Of a DNA stretch of 43,919 bases, positions 8,563-18,322 are shown one piece after another. The first letter of the stretch is position 1, and the number at the start of each line of letters is the position of its first letter. The notes below the pieces were generated by a model. That model saw only the letters and a list, made by a program, of their open reading frames with translations. It did no database searches and was not told the origin of the DNA. The position numbers were made by a program, and so were the translations under genes. The stretch comes from Acholeplasmatales bacterium (lineage in GTDB: Bacteria; Bacillota_I; Bacilli_A; Acholeplasmatales; Acholeplasmataceae), in assembly GCA_003249785.1 (NCBI GenBank), contig QKIB01000047.1, forward strand, positions 1 to 43,919, in the 5' to 3' direction.

Positions 8563-9642
8563 ATGTATGTGTTTTTACCATTGATCATTTTAGGAGTTCT
8601 CCTTTTGATCACGGGCATTTTAATCTTGCTTGACTATATCTTTGGCGGCAGCGCTGAAAAAACAATCATCCTAAATGGTGATACTGAACTTGTTGTTACC
8701 GGAGATGATACCGTTCTATCCACCTTATCACAAAACCAGATTTTCATTCCATCTGCTTGTGGTGGTAAAGCAACCTGCGGGCTATGTAAGTTTCATATGG
8801 AAGGCGATGTGCCACCGGTCAAGCCAACGGAAGAACCTTTTTTGACGAACAGTGAAATCGAAGAAGGTATCCGCTTATCATGCCAAGTCAAAGTCAAAGA
8901 CAAGATGAAGATTTTATTACCCCCAGGCTTGCTTACTGCAAAGGAATTTCATTCAGAAGTCACTGAAATCGAAGAACTTACATATGATATCAAACGTGTT
9001 CGTTTTGAATTAAAGTCACCAAATCATGTAGAATTTAAACCTGGACAGTTCATGCAAATCAAAGTACCTGGGATTGATGTCATTCGTGCGTATTCACTCG
9101 CATCAGATCCAGCGCATACTGATTATGTTGAAATGCTGATTCGTCTTGTCCCAAAGGGACAGGCTACAACTTATGTCCATAAAGCACTTCAAGTTGGTGA
9201 TAAAGCGATTTTGATTGGTCCATTTGGCGAATTCTATTTGCGTGAAGCATCAGATCGTCCGATTGTTTGTATTGCTGGTGGTTCAGGAAAAGCGCCAATT
9301 CGATCGATTTTATTCAGACTTAAGGCGTTGGGTATGCCAAGAAAAGTCAAATATTTCTTTGGTGCGAAATCTGTCAAGGACTTATATTACACAGAAGAAT
9401 TCATGGAACTGCAAAAAGAATTCCCGAATTTTGAATATATTCCTGCTTTATCTGCACCTGATGAAAGCGACAACTGGAAAGGTGAAGTCGGATTGATCAC
9501 AGATGTCCTTGATCGTCATTCTGGAGATTTATCCGGTGCTGAAGCTTATCTTTGTGGGTCACCAGGGATGATTAATGCATGTATTAATGTTTTGAATAAG
9601 CATCAGATCAAGACAGAAAACGTTTATTACGATAAATTCTGA
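8563..9642 (+). CDS. nqrF: NqrF-like NADH-oxidising subunit (TM + [2Fe-2S] ferredoxin + FAD/NAD domains)
   Basis: SACGGKATCGLCKF...LSCQ 2Fe-2S motif, IRAYSLAS FAD motif, AGGSGKAPIRSILF, YLCGSPGM; N-terminal TM. Confidence 0.92.
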   Translation: MYVFLPLIILGVLLLITGILILLDYIFGGSAEKTIILNGDTELVVTGDDTVLSTLSQNQIFIPSACGGKATCGLCKFHMEGDVPPVKPTEEPFLTNSEIEEGIRLSCQVKVKDKMKILLPPGLLTAKEFHSEVTEIEELTYDIKRVRFELKSPNHVEFKPGQFMQIKVPGIDVIRAYSLASDPAHTDYVEMLIRLVPKGQATTYVHKALQVGDKAILIGPFGEFYLREASDRPIVCIAGGSGKAPIRSILFRLKALGMPRKVKYFFGAKSVKDLYYTEEFMELQKEFPNFEYIPALSAPDESDNWKGEVGLITDVLDRHSGDLSGAEAYLCGSPGMINACINVLNKHQIKTENVYYDKF

Positions 9643-9670
9643 TTGTTTGTCAAATGAAATCATCAAAATC

Positions 9671-9700
9671 AAATAGGAACTTCGGTTTCTATTTTTTTTG
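9671..9700 (+). terminator. Rho-independent terminator of the cyd-nqr-like operon
   Basis: AAATAGGAAC-TTCG-GTTTCTATTT then T-run; 10-bp stem with UUCG tetraloop. Confidence 0.85.
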
Positions 9701-9753
9701 TTTTTAGAGTAAATAGAATGGAGAGCCTCTACTATAGGGCAGGAGGACTCACT

Positions 9754-11301
9754 ATGAAAAAAATATGTTTGATTTTGATGATGTTAGGAATAGGGATCTA
9801 TATTTCGCAGTTTGATGTCAAAGCATCAGAAGCAGATGGCTATCCAGTTGGAAAGAATTATTTAGATTTGCATAATTTGATCATCAAATCCGATAATTCT
9901 TATTATGCATACACGAAAGATCCAATTTTGTTGAAAAGCAATCTGCTTTACACCATCGTCTTGGATTTTGATTTTTTGGGTCAACAAAGCGATGATTTAG
10001 GCAATATCTTTGTTGGAATTGAATCACTGCCATCACATGATATACAGACAATGATCATGATTGGTGATATAGAACATGAACGCGCGTATGTCGAATTTGC
10101 GATTGATGACACATATATTCAAATCACAGATCTACCGATGATGGCTACGGGGTATAATGCCATTTTGTATGAAGGATCTTATGATGATTTTACTGGTTTT
10201 GAACCATATTTGGACATGAATGAAGTCCTTACCTATCAAGGTGTGCTTCCGATGGATTATGATGCATTAATGGATATGAATGAAATCGAATCTTACCTTC
10301 ATGTCACAGATCCTTATGGGACACCTATTGGAATGACAATCGAAAGTGATGGATACTCATCAAGTTCAAAATTACCTGGAGTATATCAAGTGGTCTTCAT
10401 GTCAACATTCAATCAGATCACGAAAAGATTTTATTTAGAAGTACGGGTTTTTGATCAAACAGCACCTGTGATTCACGATCCTGGAAGATTAACTATTCCC
10501 TTGAGTGAGAAAGTACCCGTTGAATCGATCATTGACACACTTATTGTCACGGATAATGTCGATACGTTTTCCTCTGCGGATTTAACCATTCTTTCGGATA
10601 CGTATTCATCAAAGACAACCGTAGGTTCAGCATCTATAGCAGTTGAAGTGACAGATTCCAGCGGGAATGTCAGTTCATTGATCATCCCGATTGATCTGAT
10701 TGATCTGAAAGGTCCTGATATTACTGGCCCAGAAGCTTTATTCATTTATACAACGGATACACCGATGACACAAAGTGACATTTTGAGTTATTACACGATT
10801 ATTGATGATGTTGATGGAACCAATGTGTTTGTCACCTTCTTATCTGATCAGTATCATCAAACTCAAGTCCCTGGTGTTTATGTCATTACGATTAAATCTG
10901 CCGATTCGCAAAATAACATCAAGACCAAGACTGTGTCCATTCATGTCATTGAAAACAGAGGACCTAGCTTTTCTACTGAAGCACTGATTTTAAATACAGA
11001 TACGGCAAATCAGATGTCAGATGAAGCATTGATTGATTGGTTTTCGAATCATGCACTGTCTTCAGGTTTGAGTGTTTCTAATGTCAGTATACGTTTTAAT
11101 GAGTATGCCAATCATCAGTCAGAAGATGGAACATACTATGTCTATCTAATCTATGAAGAACAAGGAGAAATGAAAACATCAAGAATATTGATAGAAGTTA
11201 ATGACGAAGAAAAAACTTTAAATATCATGCCTTATGCAATCTTCGGTACAATTGGTGTGATCGGTTTAGCTGTCTTCATCATTATCAAAAAGAAAAAATA
11301 A
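9754..11301 (+). CDS. Secreted, C-terminally membrane-anchored surface protein with Ig-like/cadherin-like repeats
   Basis: Signal peptide MKKICLILMMLGIGIYISQF; two or more repeats such as DGTNVFVTFLSDQYHQTQVPGVYVITIKSADSQNN; C-terminal TM then KKKK. AGGAGG before ATG 9754. Confidence 0.75.
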   Translation: MKKICLILMMLGIGIYISQFDVKASEADGYPVGKNYLDLHNLIIKSDNSYYAYTKDPILLKSNLLYTIVLDFDFLGQQSDDLGNIFVGIESLPSHDIQTMIMIGDIEHERAYVEFAIDDTYIQITDLPMMATGYNAILYEGSYDDFTGFEPYLDMNEVLTYQGVLPMDYDALMDMNEIESYLHVTDPYGTPIGMTIESDGYSSSSKLPGVYQVVFMSTFNQITKRFYLEVRVFDQTAPVIHDPGRLTIPLSEKVPVESIIDTLIVTDNVDTFSSADLTILSDTYSSKTTVGSASIAVEVTDSSGNVSSLIIPIDLIDLKGPDITGPEALFIYTTDTPMTQSDILSYYTIIDDVDGTNVFVTFLSDQYHQTQVPGVYVITIKSADSQNNIKTKTVSIHVIENRGPSFSTEALILNTDTANQMSDEALIDWFSNHALSSGLSVSNVSIRFNEYANHQSEDGTYYVYLIYEEQGEMKTSRILIEVNDEEKTLNIMPYAIFGTIGVIGLAVFIIIKKKK

Positions 11302-11358
11302 GATAAGTTTAAAAAAAGAATTGACTCTGGTGATAAAAAAGGGTATAATTCTTTTTGC

Positions 11359-11443
11359 GCGGGTATGGCGAAATTGGCAGACGCACTAGACTTAGGATCT
11401 AGCGCCGCAAGGCGTGCAGGTTCAACTCCTGTTACCCGCACCA
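11359..11443 (+). tRNA. tRNA-Leu (TAG)
   Basis: Acceptor GCGGGTA/TACCCGC, anticodon loop CTTAGGA, long class II variable arm, CCA encoded. Confidence 0.95.
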
Positions 11444-11451
11444 AATCAAAG

Positions 11452-11477
11452 AAAAGACGACTTTGTCGTTTTTTTAT
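11452..11477 (+). terminator. Terminator after tRNA-Leu
   Basis: AAAAGACGA-CTTTG-TCGTTTTTTT. Confidence 0.6.
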
Positions 11478-11600
11478 TTGAAACACCGTTTTTAGAACTT
11501 ATCTAAAGTCATGTGAAAATGTAAAAAGCACTTAAAATCTTTCTGAAAATGATGTATAATGAAAATGTTGGAAAAATCGAATCAAAATAGGAGGGATCAA

Positions 11601-12056
11601 ATGCTCGAAAAAGGAACCAAAGTCAGAGACTTTTCACTACCTGACGCCTTTGGGAATTTGCATCATTTATCCGATTTCACTGGACGAAAAGTAGTCATCT
11701 ATTTTTATCCTAAAGATGATACACCTGGATGTACGACTCAAGCATGTGCGTTTCGCGATGCATATGATGATTTCAAGAGAAAAGACATCATCGTCATAGG
11801 AATCAGTAAGGATTCTCCAAAAAGTCACGAAAAATTCATCAAGAAATATCATTTGCCATTCTTGATCTTAAGCGATGAAGACCTCAAGGTGATTGAATAC
11901 TTTGGCGTTTATGTCGAAAAGAGCATGTATGGAAAAAAATATATGGGTGTCCAACGCTCGACGTTTATTTTAGACGAATCAGGGGTTGTAACACATGTGT
12001 TTGAAAAGGCATCTCCAAGTGAGAATGCAGACGATATATTGAAAGTACTTAAATAG
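11601..12056 (+). CDS. bcp: Thiol peroxidase/peroxiredoxin, Bcp/PrxQ family
   Basis: VVIYFYPKDDTPGCTTQACAFRD with both Cys; GAGG before ATG 11601. Confidence 0.92.
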   Translation: MLEKGTKVRDFSLPDAFGNLHHLSDFTGRKVVIYFYPKDDTPGCTTQACAFRDAYDDFKRKDIIVIGISKDSPKSHEKFIKKYHLPFLILSDEDLKVIEYFGVYVEKSMYGKKYMGVQRSTFILDESGVVTHVFEKASPSENADDILKVLK

Positions 12057-12074
12057 ATATTGGAGGTATTATTT

Positions 12075-15000
12075 ATGGTAGCAAAAAAAGTGATTAAATC
12101 CATGGATGGAAATGAAGCTGCGGCATATTGTGCCTATGCGTTCTCCGAAGTAGCTGGGATTTACCCAATTACACCATCCTCCCCAATGGCTCAATATGTT
12201 GACCTTTGGGCATCAGAAGGCAAAAAGAATTTATTCGGAATGCCAGTTAAAGTTGTAGAAATGCAGAGTGAAGCCGGTGCTGCAGGAACCGTCCACGGTT
12301 CGTTGCAGATGGGTGTCTTGACAACAACCTTCACAGCATCTCAAGGGTTATTGTTGAAGTTGCCAAACATGTACAAAATTTCTGGTCAATTGTTGCCAGG
12401 TGTCATCCATGTTGCTGCACGTAGTATTGCTGCACAGGCATTATCGATCTTCGGTGACCATCAGGATGTTATGGCTGCACGTCAGACAGGATTTGCGATG
12501 CTCGCATCCACTGGTGTTCAATGTGCCATGGACTTAGCAGGTATTGCACATTTATCCGCAATTAAAACCAGTGTACCTTTCTTACACTTCTTTGACGGAT
12601 TCAGAACATCTCATGAAGTCCAATCCATCGAAGTGATGGATTATGAAGTCTTCGATCGTCTTTTAGACAAAGAAGCAGTTGCTAAATTCAGATCAAAAGG
12701 ACTCAATCCTGCGCATCCAGTCACACGTGGTAGTGCACAATCTGATGATGTCTATTTCCAGACAAGAACTTTACAGAATTCACATTATGCAGGTGTACCT
12801 GATGTTGTTGCTGAATACATGGAAGAAATTTCTAAAGTCACTGGAAGACCTTATGCACCATTTGTTTATTATGGTGACAAAGAAGCAACTGATGTCATCA
12901 TCGCAATGGGTTCCGTAATTGAAACAGCACAACAGACAGTTGACTATCTTTTGGAACAAGGCAAGAAAGTCGGATTGTTATCCGTTCATCTCTACCGTCC
13001 ATTCAGCGCTGAATATTTTCTAAAGGCAATGCCAAAGACGGCAAAGAGAGTCACTGTCCTTGATCGTACGATCGAACAAGGCGCTCCTGGCGATCCATTA
13101 TACTTGGATGTCAAGTCTGTCTATTACACACAAGCAAATCAACCTGTTATCTTAGGTGGACGTTATGGTTTATCATCCAAAGATACAACACCAGCAATGA
13201 TTCTTTCTGTTTATGAAAACATGGCTGGCGAACAAAAAGACCAATTCACCATCGGTATTGAAGATGACGTCACACATACCTCCTTAAAATATGCATCAAA
13301 CAACGACATCACAGATAAAGATACAACCGAATTGTTGTTCTTCGGTCTTGGTTCTGACGGAACCGTTGGAGCAACCAAGAACATTACGAAGATTATTGGT
13401 GACCACACATCTCTTTACTCACAAGCTTATGCATCATATGACTCTAAAAAAGCTGGTGGGGTCACGCGCATGCACGTGCGTTTCTCAAAGAATCCTATTA
13501 AATCGACCTATTTAGTCAACTATCCACACTTCGTTTCCTGTTCAACAGACAGTTACTTGACGAAGTACGATATGCTGAAAGGTTTGAGACAAGGTGGAAC
13601 ATTCTTATTAAACACACAAACACCTAAAGAAGACGTTGAAAACTTGTTGCCAAACAAAGTAAAACGTCAACTCGCTCAGAAAAAAGCCAAGTTCTATATC
13701 ATCAATGCTGTAGACTTAGCTTATGAAATCGGATTGGGCAGAAGAATCAATACCATTATGCAATCTGCATTCTTCAAACTCAATGACAACTTGCTCCATG
13801 CTGATGATGCCAACAAGTATATGAAGGCTTATGCTGAAAAGACTTATGGTCGTAAAGGTGATGCCATCGTTCAGATGAATGCTGCAGCTATCGATGCAGG
13901 ATACATCAACTTAGAAGAAATCAAAGTCAATCCTGACTGGGCAGTTCTTGAAGATGAAGTTGTTGTGGAAGATCAAAACCGTCCTGATTATGTCAGAAAG
14001 ATTGCTGATATCGTCAATGCAATCGAAGGTGATTCACTCCCTGTCTCTGCATTCTTAGGCTATGAAGATGCACACATGGAAAATGGGTCAACCGCTTATG
14101 AAAAGCGTGGTGTAGCAAACTATGTTCCAGAATGGAGAAGTGAAAACTGTATCCAATGTAACCAATGTGTCTTTGCATGTCCTCATGCTGTCATTAGATC
14201 CTTCTTGGTAGATGAAACTGAACAAGCAAATGCGCCAGAAGGTGCTAAATTATTAGATGCCAAAGGTAAAGGCATGGAAGGTATGAAGTTCACCATTCAG
14301 GTATCGACATTAGATTGTACAGAATGTGGCGTTTGTGTTCAGGTATGTCCTACACCTAATAAATCATTGGCTATGGTTCCAATCGGAGACGAACTTGCTA
14401 AGAATTCTCAACAAACAGCTGATTATTTCTTCAATGAAGTGACTTATAAAGACCTAGGTTTCGATAGTGCGAAGAATCTTGCATTCCATCAACCACTCTT
14501 TGAATTCTCAGGCGCTTGTGCTGGTTGTGGTGAAACACCTTATATCAAGGCACTTACACAACTTTACGGTGATCATATGGTCATCGCTAATGCAACCGGA
14601 TGTTCATCCATCTATGGTGGATCATTCCCAGCAACACCTTATACAAAGAATAAAGAAGGTTTTGGTCCTGCTTGGGCAAACTCATTATTCGAAGACAATG
14701 CTGAATTCGGTTTTGGTATGAGAGTCGCTTATGAAACCATGAGAGACAGAGTACAAACACTCCTTGCTGATCATTTAGATGAAATGCCAGAATCACTCAA
14801 GGTCTTGGCTGAAGAATGGTTAGCAAACCGCAAGTCAGCTGAAATCACTAGAAAGATCAACAATGACTTGGTTGCTGAACTTGAAAAGGTCAACAAACCT
14901 TATGCAAAAGAACTTCTAAGCATCAAAGACTACTTCGTCAAAGTTTCCCAATGGATCGTTGGTGGAGATGGTTGGGCTTATGATATCGGCTTTGGTGGTA

Positions 15001-15614
15001 TCGACCATGTCATCGCAAATAGCGAAGATGTCAACATTCTTGTTTTGGATACAGAAGTTTATTCCAACACTGGTGGTCAATCCTCTAAATCAGCACCATC
15101 CGGATCTATTGCCAAGTTTACTGCAGCAGGTAAGCCAGGTAAGAAGAAGGATTTAGGTGCCATCGCAATGAGCTATGGTCATGTCTATGTCGCACAGATT
15201 TCACATGGTGCTTCTCAAGCTCAAGTGCTTAAAGCGATGAAGGAAGCTGAAAGTTATGATGGACCATCCATCGTGATCGCCTATGCACCATGTATCGAAC
15301 ATGGTATCAAGGGTGGTTTAACTAATTCATTCTCTCAAGCGAAACTTGCAACACACTGTGGTTACTGGCCAACATATCGTTTTGACCCAAGAAGAGAAGT
15401 AGAAGGACTCAATCCTTTCCAACTTGATGGTAAAGCACCATCTTGGGACAAATATCATGACTATCTCTTGAGTGAAGCAAGATATGCTCAGCTTGCACAG
15501 ATTAATCCTGAACATGCTGCCCAACTTCTTGACAAGAACTTAAGTGATGCCAAGAGAAGATACAAGATGTACTTGAGATATGCAGCGATGGATTATTCCA
15601 AATCAGAAGAATAA
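12075..15614 (+). CDS. nifJ: Pyruvate:ferredoxin (flavodoxin) oxidoreductase
   Basis: 1180-aa protein; YPITPSSPMAQYVD, ferredoxin motifs CIQCNQCVFACPHA and CTECGVCVQVCPTP, TPP region GDGWAYDIGFGGIDHVIA. Confidence 0.97.
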   Translation: MVAKKVIKSMDGNEAAAYCAYAFSEVAGIYPITPSSPMAQYVDLWASEGKKNLFGMPVKVVEMQSEAGAAGTVHGSLQMGVLTTTFTASQGLLLKLPNMYKISGQLLPGVIHVAARSIAAQALSIFGDHQDVMAARQTGFAMLASTGVQCAMDLAGIAHLSAIKTSVPFLHFFDGFRTSHEVQSIEVMDYEVFDRLLDKEAVAKFRSKGLNPAHPVTRGSAQSDDVYFQTRTLQNSHYAGVPDVVAEYMEEISKVTGRPYAPFVYYGDKEATDVIIAMGSVIETAQQTVDYLLEQGKKVGLLSVHLYRPFSAEYFLKAMPKTAKRVTVLDRTIEQGAPGDPLYLDVKSVYYTQANQPVILGGRYGLSSKDTTPAMILSVYENMAGEQKDQFTIGIEDDVTHTSLKYASNNDITDKDTTELLFFGLGSDGTVGATKNITKIIGDHTSLYSQAYASYDSKKAGGVTRMHVRFSKNPIKSTYLVNYPHFVSCSTDSYLTKYDMLKGLRQGGTFLLNTQTPKEDVENLLPNKVKRQLAQKKAKFYIINAVDLAYEIGLGRRINTIMQSAFFKLNDNLLHADDANKYMKAYAEKTYGRKGDAIVQMNAAAIDAGYINLEEIKVNPDWAVLEDEVVVEDQNRPDYVRKIADIVNAIEGDSLPVSAFLGYEDAHMENGSTAYEKRGVANYVPEWRSENCIQCNQCVFACPHAVIRSFLVDETEQANAPEGAKLLDAKGKGMEGMKFTIQVSTLDCTECGVCVQVCPTPNKSLAMVPIGDELAKNSQQTADYFFNEVTYKDLGFDSAKNLAFHQPLFEFSGACAGCGETPYIKALTQLYGDHMVIANATGCSSIYGGSFPATPYTKNKEGFGPAWANSLFEDNAEFGFGMRVAYETMRDRVQTLLADHLDEMPESLKVLAEEWLANRKSAEITRKINNDLVAELEKVNKPYAKELLSIKDYFVKVSQWIVGGDGWAYDIGFGGIDHVIANSEDVNILVLDTEVYSNTGGQSSKSAPSGSIAKFTAAGKPGKKKDLGAIAMSYGHVYVAQISHGASQAQVLKAMKEAESYDGPSIVIAYAPCIEHGIKGGLTNSFSQAKLATHCGYWPTYRFDPRREVEGLNPFQLDGKAPSWDKYHDYLLSEARYAQLAQINPEHAAQLLDKNLSDAKRRYKMYLRYAAMDYSKSEE

Positions 15615-15636
15615 AAAACGAACCAAATTCAATCTC

Positions 15637-15676
15637 AAAAGTTGATTTCACTACACCGTGGAATCAACTTTTTTTA
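15637..15676 (+). terminator. Rho-independent terminator after nifJ
   Basis: AAAAGTTGATTTCAC...GTGGAATCAACTTTTTTT. Confidence 0.85.
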
Positions 15677-15887
15677 TGAAGTGAACTTGAATTTCATGCT
15701 TTTGCTTTTTAGAGACTATCTGTTTAAGAAAGGGGTCTATTGTAAATATAGAGTTTCAAATCATTTGAATTTCAAACCTTACTACTTTGTATTTTATATC
15801 ATCTATAATCAATAAAATTAAAAAAAACATAAAAGACTTATAAAGAGGGTTTATCAAGAGTAAAGCACCCAATATTAAGGTTAAAAA

Positions 15888-15901
15888 TGAAAACGATTTC
15901 A
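15888..15901 (+). promoter_or_regulatory. Candidate CcpA cre site
   Basis: TGAAAACGATTTCA matches TGWAANCGNTNWCA at every position. Confidence 0.55.
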
Positions 15902-16022
15902 TTGATAAAAAATAAAATACTATGTATTTTATTATTTAATATCTTAAATGCTATATGCTTTCATAAAACATAGTTGATTTTTAAAATCATGCATTTTTAT
16001 TGAAAATCATCAAGTGGTGAGG

Positions 16023-16051
16023 TTGACAAAAATAGGTCTAGAGTGTATAAT
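16023..16051 (+). promoter_or_regulatory. Consensus SigA promoter for oppA
   Basis: TTGACA - 17 nt - TATAAT. Confidence 0.9.
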
Positions 16052-16063
16052 AACTTCTAAATC

Positions 16064-16081
16064 CCTTATGCAATCATAAGG
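16064..16081 (+). promoter_or_regulatory. 5'-UTR hairpin of oppA mRNA
   Basis: CCTTATG-CAAT-CATAAGG just downstream of the promoter and before AGGAGG. Confidence 0.5.
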
Positions 16082-16102
16082 TAATAAAATAGGAGGAGTA
16101 AA

Positions 16103-18253
16103 ATGAAGAAGATTATTAGTGTTTTGCTGCTAGTGATTCTTGCTTTCGGTGCTAGTGCATGTCAAAATGACACAGGTACTACTATCGAAAAGATGTATGA
16201 TCAAGTCACTGTTCTTGCTGATGGATTTACATCACTAGAAAATACGCATTCCAATCCATTACTATCGGATGGAACGTACACAGTTGGCGATCAAGTGTTT
16301 ACTGTTGCTGACAAGTACAAGACTTATTACTTATCAGAAGTGACAGAAGAAAAATTCAACTATTTAGCAGCGAATAGTCAATGGAATTCAAGATTTTATA
16401 CCAACATGGTTGATGGACTTGTAGAAAATGACAAGTACGGTGCAATCGTTGGTGCATTGGCTATTGGTTATAAAGTCGTTGAAAACAATGATGGTACACA
16501 AACCTATACTTTCCAATTGAAGGAAGGCGTACAATGGGTTGACAACCAAACTGGACAACCTTACGGTGCAGAAGTAGTTGCTGACGATTTCGTTGCTGGT
16601 CTTGAATATGTATTGAATCCAGACAACGGTTCTCAAACTGCTACCATCGTTATGGGTTTCATTAAAGGCGCTGCAGACTATTATGATGCATTAGTCGCTG
16701 GAGATCCTGCTGATTTCACTACTGTTGGTGTTGAAGCTGTTTCTAAGTATCAGGTTTCTTATACACTTGCTGAACCTGCTCCTTATTTCCTTTCAGCTCT
16801 TACTTATTCACCATTCTTACCAGTGAACAGAGATTATCTTACTAGTGTAGGTACTGCATTTGGTGTTACTGAAAATTATATTTTGGTTAATGGCGCATTC
16901 AGAATTACAAGCCACATTTTCCAAAACAAATTTGAAATGGTCAAGAATGCTTACTACTATGATTTCGATCATGTTTATGTAAACAATGTTGAATTGACTT
17001 ATGTACCAAATACTGCTACACCATCCACACTTCGTGAATGGTATGAAGCTGGATTAATTGATGGCTTCACAGTAAGTAAAGATGACGAAACCGGATGGGA
17101 AACTTATGTAGCTGGTACAGCTGGTACTGGTACAGTTAAGAATCCTGCTAATCCTAATACAAATGGCGTTCTAACCATTGGTGACGTTGTTTATGCAGGT
17201 GTTTGGAATTTTGACCGTGATACTTATGAATACGGTACAGACTTCACAACCAATGCAGACGTTCCAGCTAAGACAGCTGCTCAAGCTGCTGCAACTAAAG
17301 AAGCAGTATTGAACACAAACTTTAGATTAGGCGTTCTTTATGGTTTAGACTTCATGGCTAGATTAGCTTCTCAACCAGATCCTTCAATGTTGATCATGAG
17401 AGCTTACACAAACCGTGAATTGACAGCTTACAATGGTAAAGACTATTCAGACTATGTTGATGAAGTATACAACACTCAACAAGGTACAACAGGCGTTTCA
17501 TTGTCTGGTTCAGTACAAGGTGGAGATGCAGTATTTGATATCAGCCAAGCTGTAACTTACTTTGAAACTGCTAAGACTGAACTTATGGCTGCTGGTTTAA
17601 CTGCTGCTGACTTCCCAATTACAATTGACTACACTGCAAGCAGAAGCGTAACTACAGAAGGTTATGAATTAGCAATGTGGACACCAATTCTTAATGCTGT
17701 TGGTCCAAATAGTTCAAATCCAATCATCGACGTCAGATTTAATGTTGCAAGTAGTGATGCTCTCCGTTCTGAATGGAACTGGGAATCAATTAACTATGAC
17801 ATTTCATTTGGTGGAGGATGGGGTCCTGACTATGCCGATGCTAAGACTTATCTTCATACATTAGCAATCGGTGGTGACTTCAGAGATAACTTCGGTTTGA
17901 CTGGAGATGCTACGACTCAAGCTGCTAAAGATGCAATTGCTCAACAAGTATTTGGTGCTTACCAAACACTTTACGAAGCTGCTATTGCAATCACTGACCC
18001 AACTCAAATTGATGCTAGATACCAAGCTGAAGCTCTTGCTGAATACAATGCAATCTTTGTTTCTGCATTAACAATTCCATGGTATACTACAACTTCAATT
18101 AGCCCAGTTGTATCCTATGTCATTCCTTATCAAGCTGGTAAAGCTGCTTATGGTTTGACTAGTGACAAGTTTAAGAATGTTGTTGTATCTGATACAGCAA
18201 TGACTCAAACTACAAGATCTGCAGTTGTCGCTGCATACGAAGCTGGCAGATAA
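16103..18253 (+). CDS. oppA: Peptide ABC transporter substrate-binding lipoprotein
   Basis: Lipoprotein signal MKKIISVLLLVILAFGASAC; OppA-like sequence (YTFQLKEGVQWVDNQTGQPYGAEVVADDFVAGLEYVLNP); followed by oppBCDF. Confidence 0.9.
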   Translation: MKKIISVLLLVILAFGASACQNDTGTTIEKMYDQVTVLADGFTSLENTHSNPLLSDGTYTVGDQVFTVADKYKTYYLSEVTEEKFNYLAANSQWNSRFYTNMVDGLVENDKYGAIVGALAIGYKVVENNDGTQTYTFQLKEGVQWVDNQTGQPYGAEVVADDFVAGLEYVLNPDNGSQTATIVMGFIKGAADYYDALVAGDPADFTTVGVEAVSKYQVSYTLAEPAPYFLSALTYSPFLPVNRDYLTSVGTAFGVTENYILVNGAFRITSHIFQNKFEMVKNAYYYDFDHVYVNNVELTYVPNTATPSTLREWYEAGLIDGFTVSKDDETGWETYVAGTAGTGTVKNPANPNTNGVLTIGDVVYAGVWNFDRDTYEYGTDFTTNADVPAKTAAQAAATKEAVLNTNFRLGVLYGLDFMARLASQPDPSMLIMRAYTNRELTAYNGKDYSDYVDEVYNTQQGTTGVSLSGSVQGGDAVFDISQAVTYFETAKTELMAAGLTAADFPITIDYTASRSVTTEGYELAMWTPILNAVGPNSSNPIIDVRFNVASSDALRSEWNWESINYDISFGGGWGPDYADAKTYLHTLAIGGDFRDNFGLTGDATTQAAKDAIAQQVFGAYQTLYEAAIAITDPTQIDARYQAEALAEYNAIFVSALTIPWYTTTSISPVVSYVIPYQAGKAAYGLTSDKFKNVVVSDTAMTQTTRSAVVAAYEAGR

Positions 18254-18294
18254 AAAAATAACTTTGTAAAGTTATAATTTATGACAGAAAATAG

Positions 18295-18322
18295 ATGGGG
18301 AACATATTATTTGTTCCCTTTC
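18295..18322 (+). terminator. Possible weak terminator/attenuator after oppA
   Basis: GGGAACA-TATTATT-TGTTCCC with short TTTCT tail. Confidence 0.4.

Noticed and set aside
15680-16020. CRISPR array or mobile element in the AT-rich intergenic region before oppA
   Set aside because: No regularly spaced direct repeats, no terminal inverted repeats and no transposase-like ORF; no CRISPR array was seen anywhere in the window.
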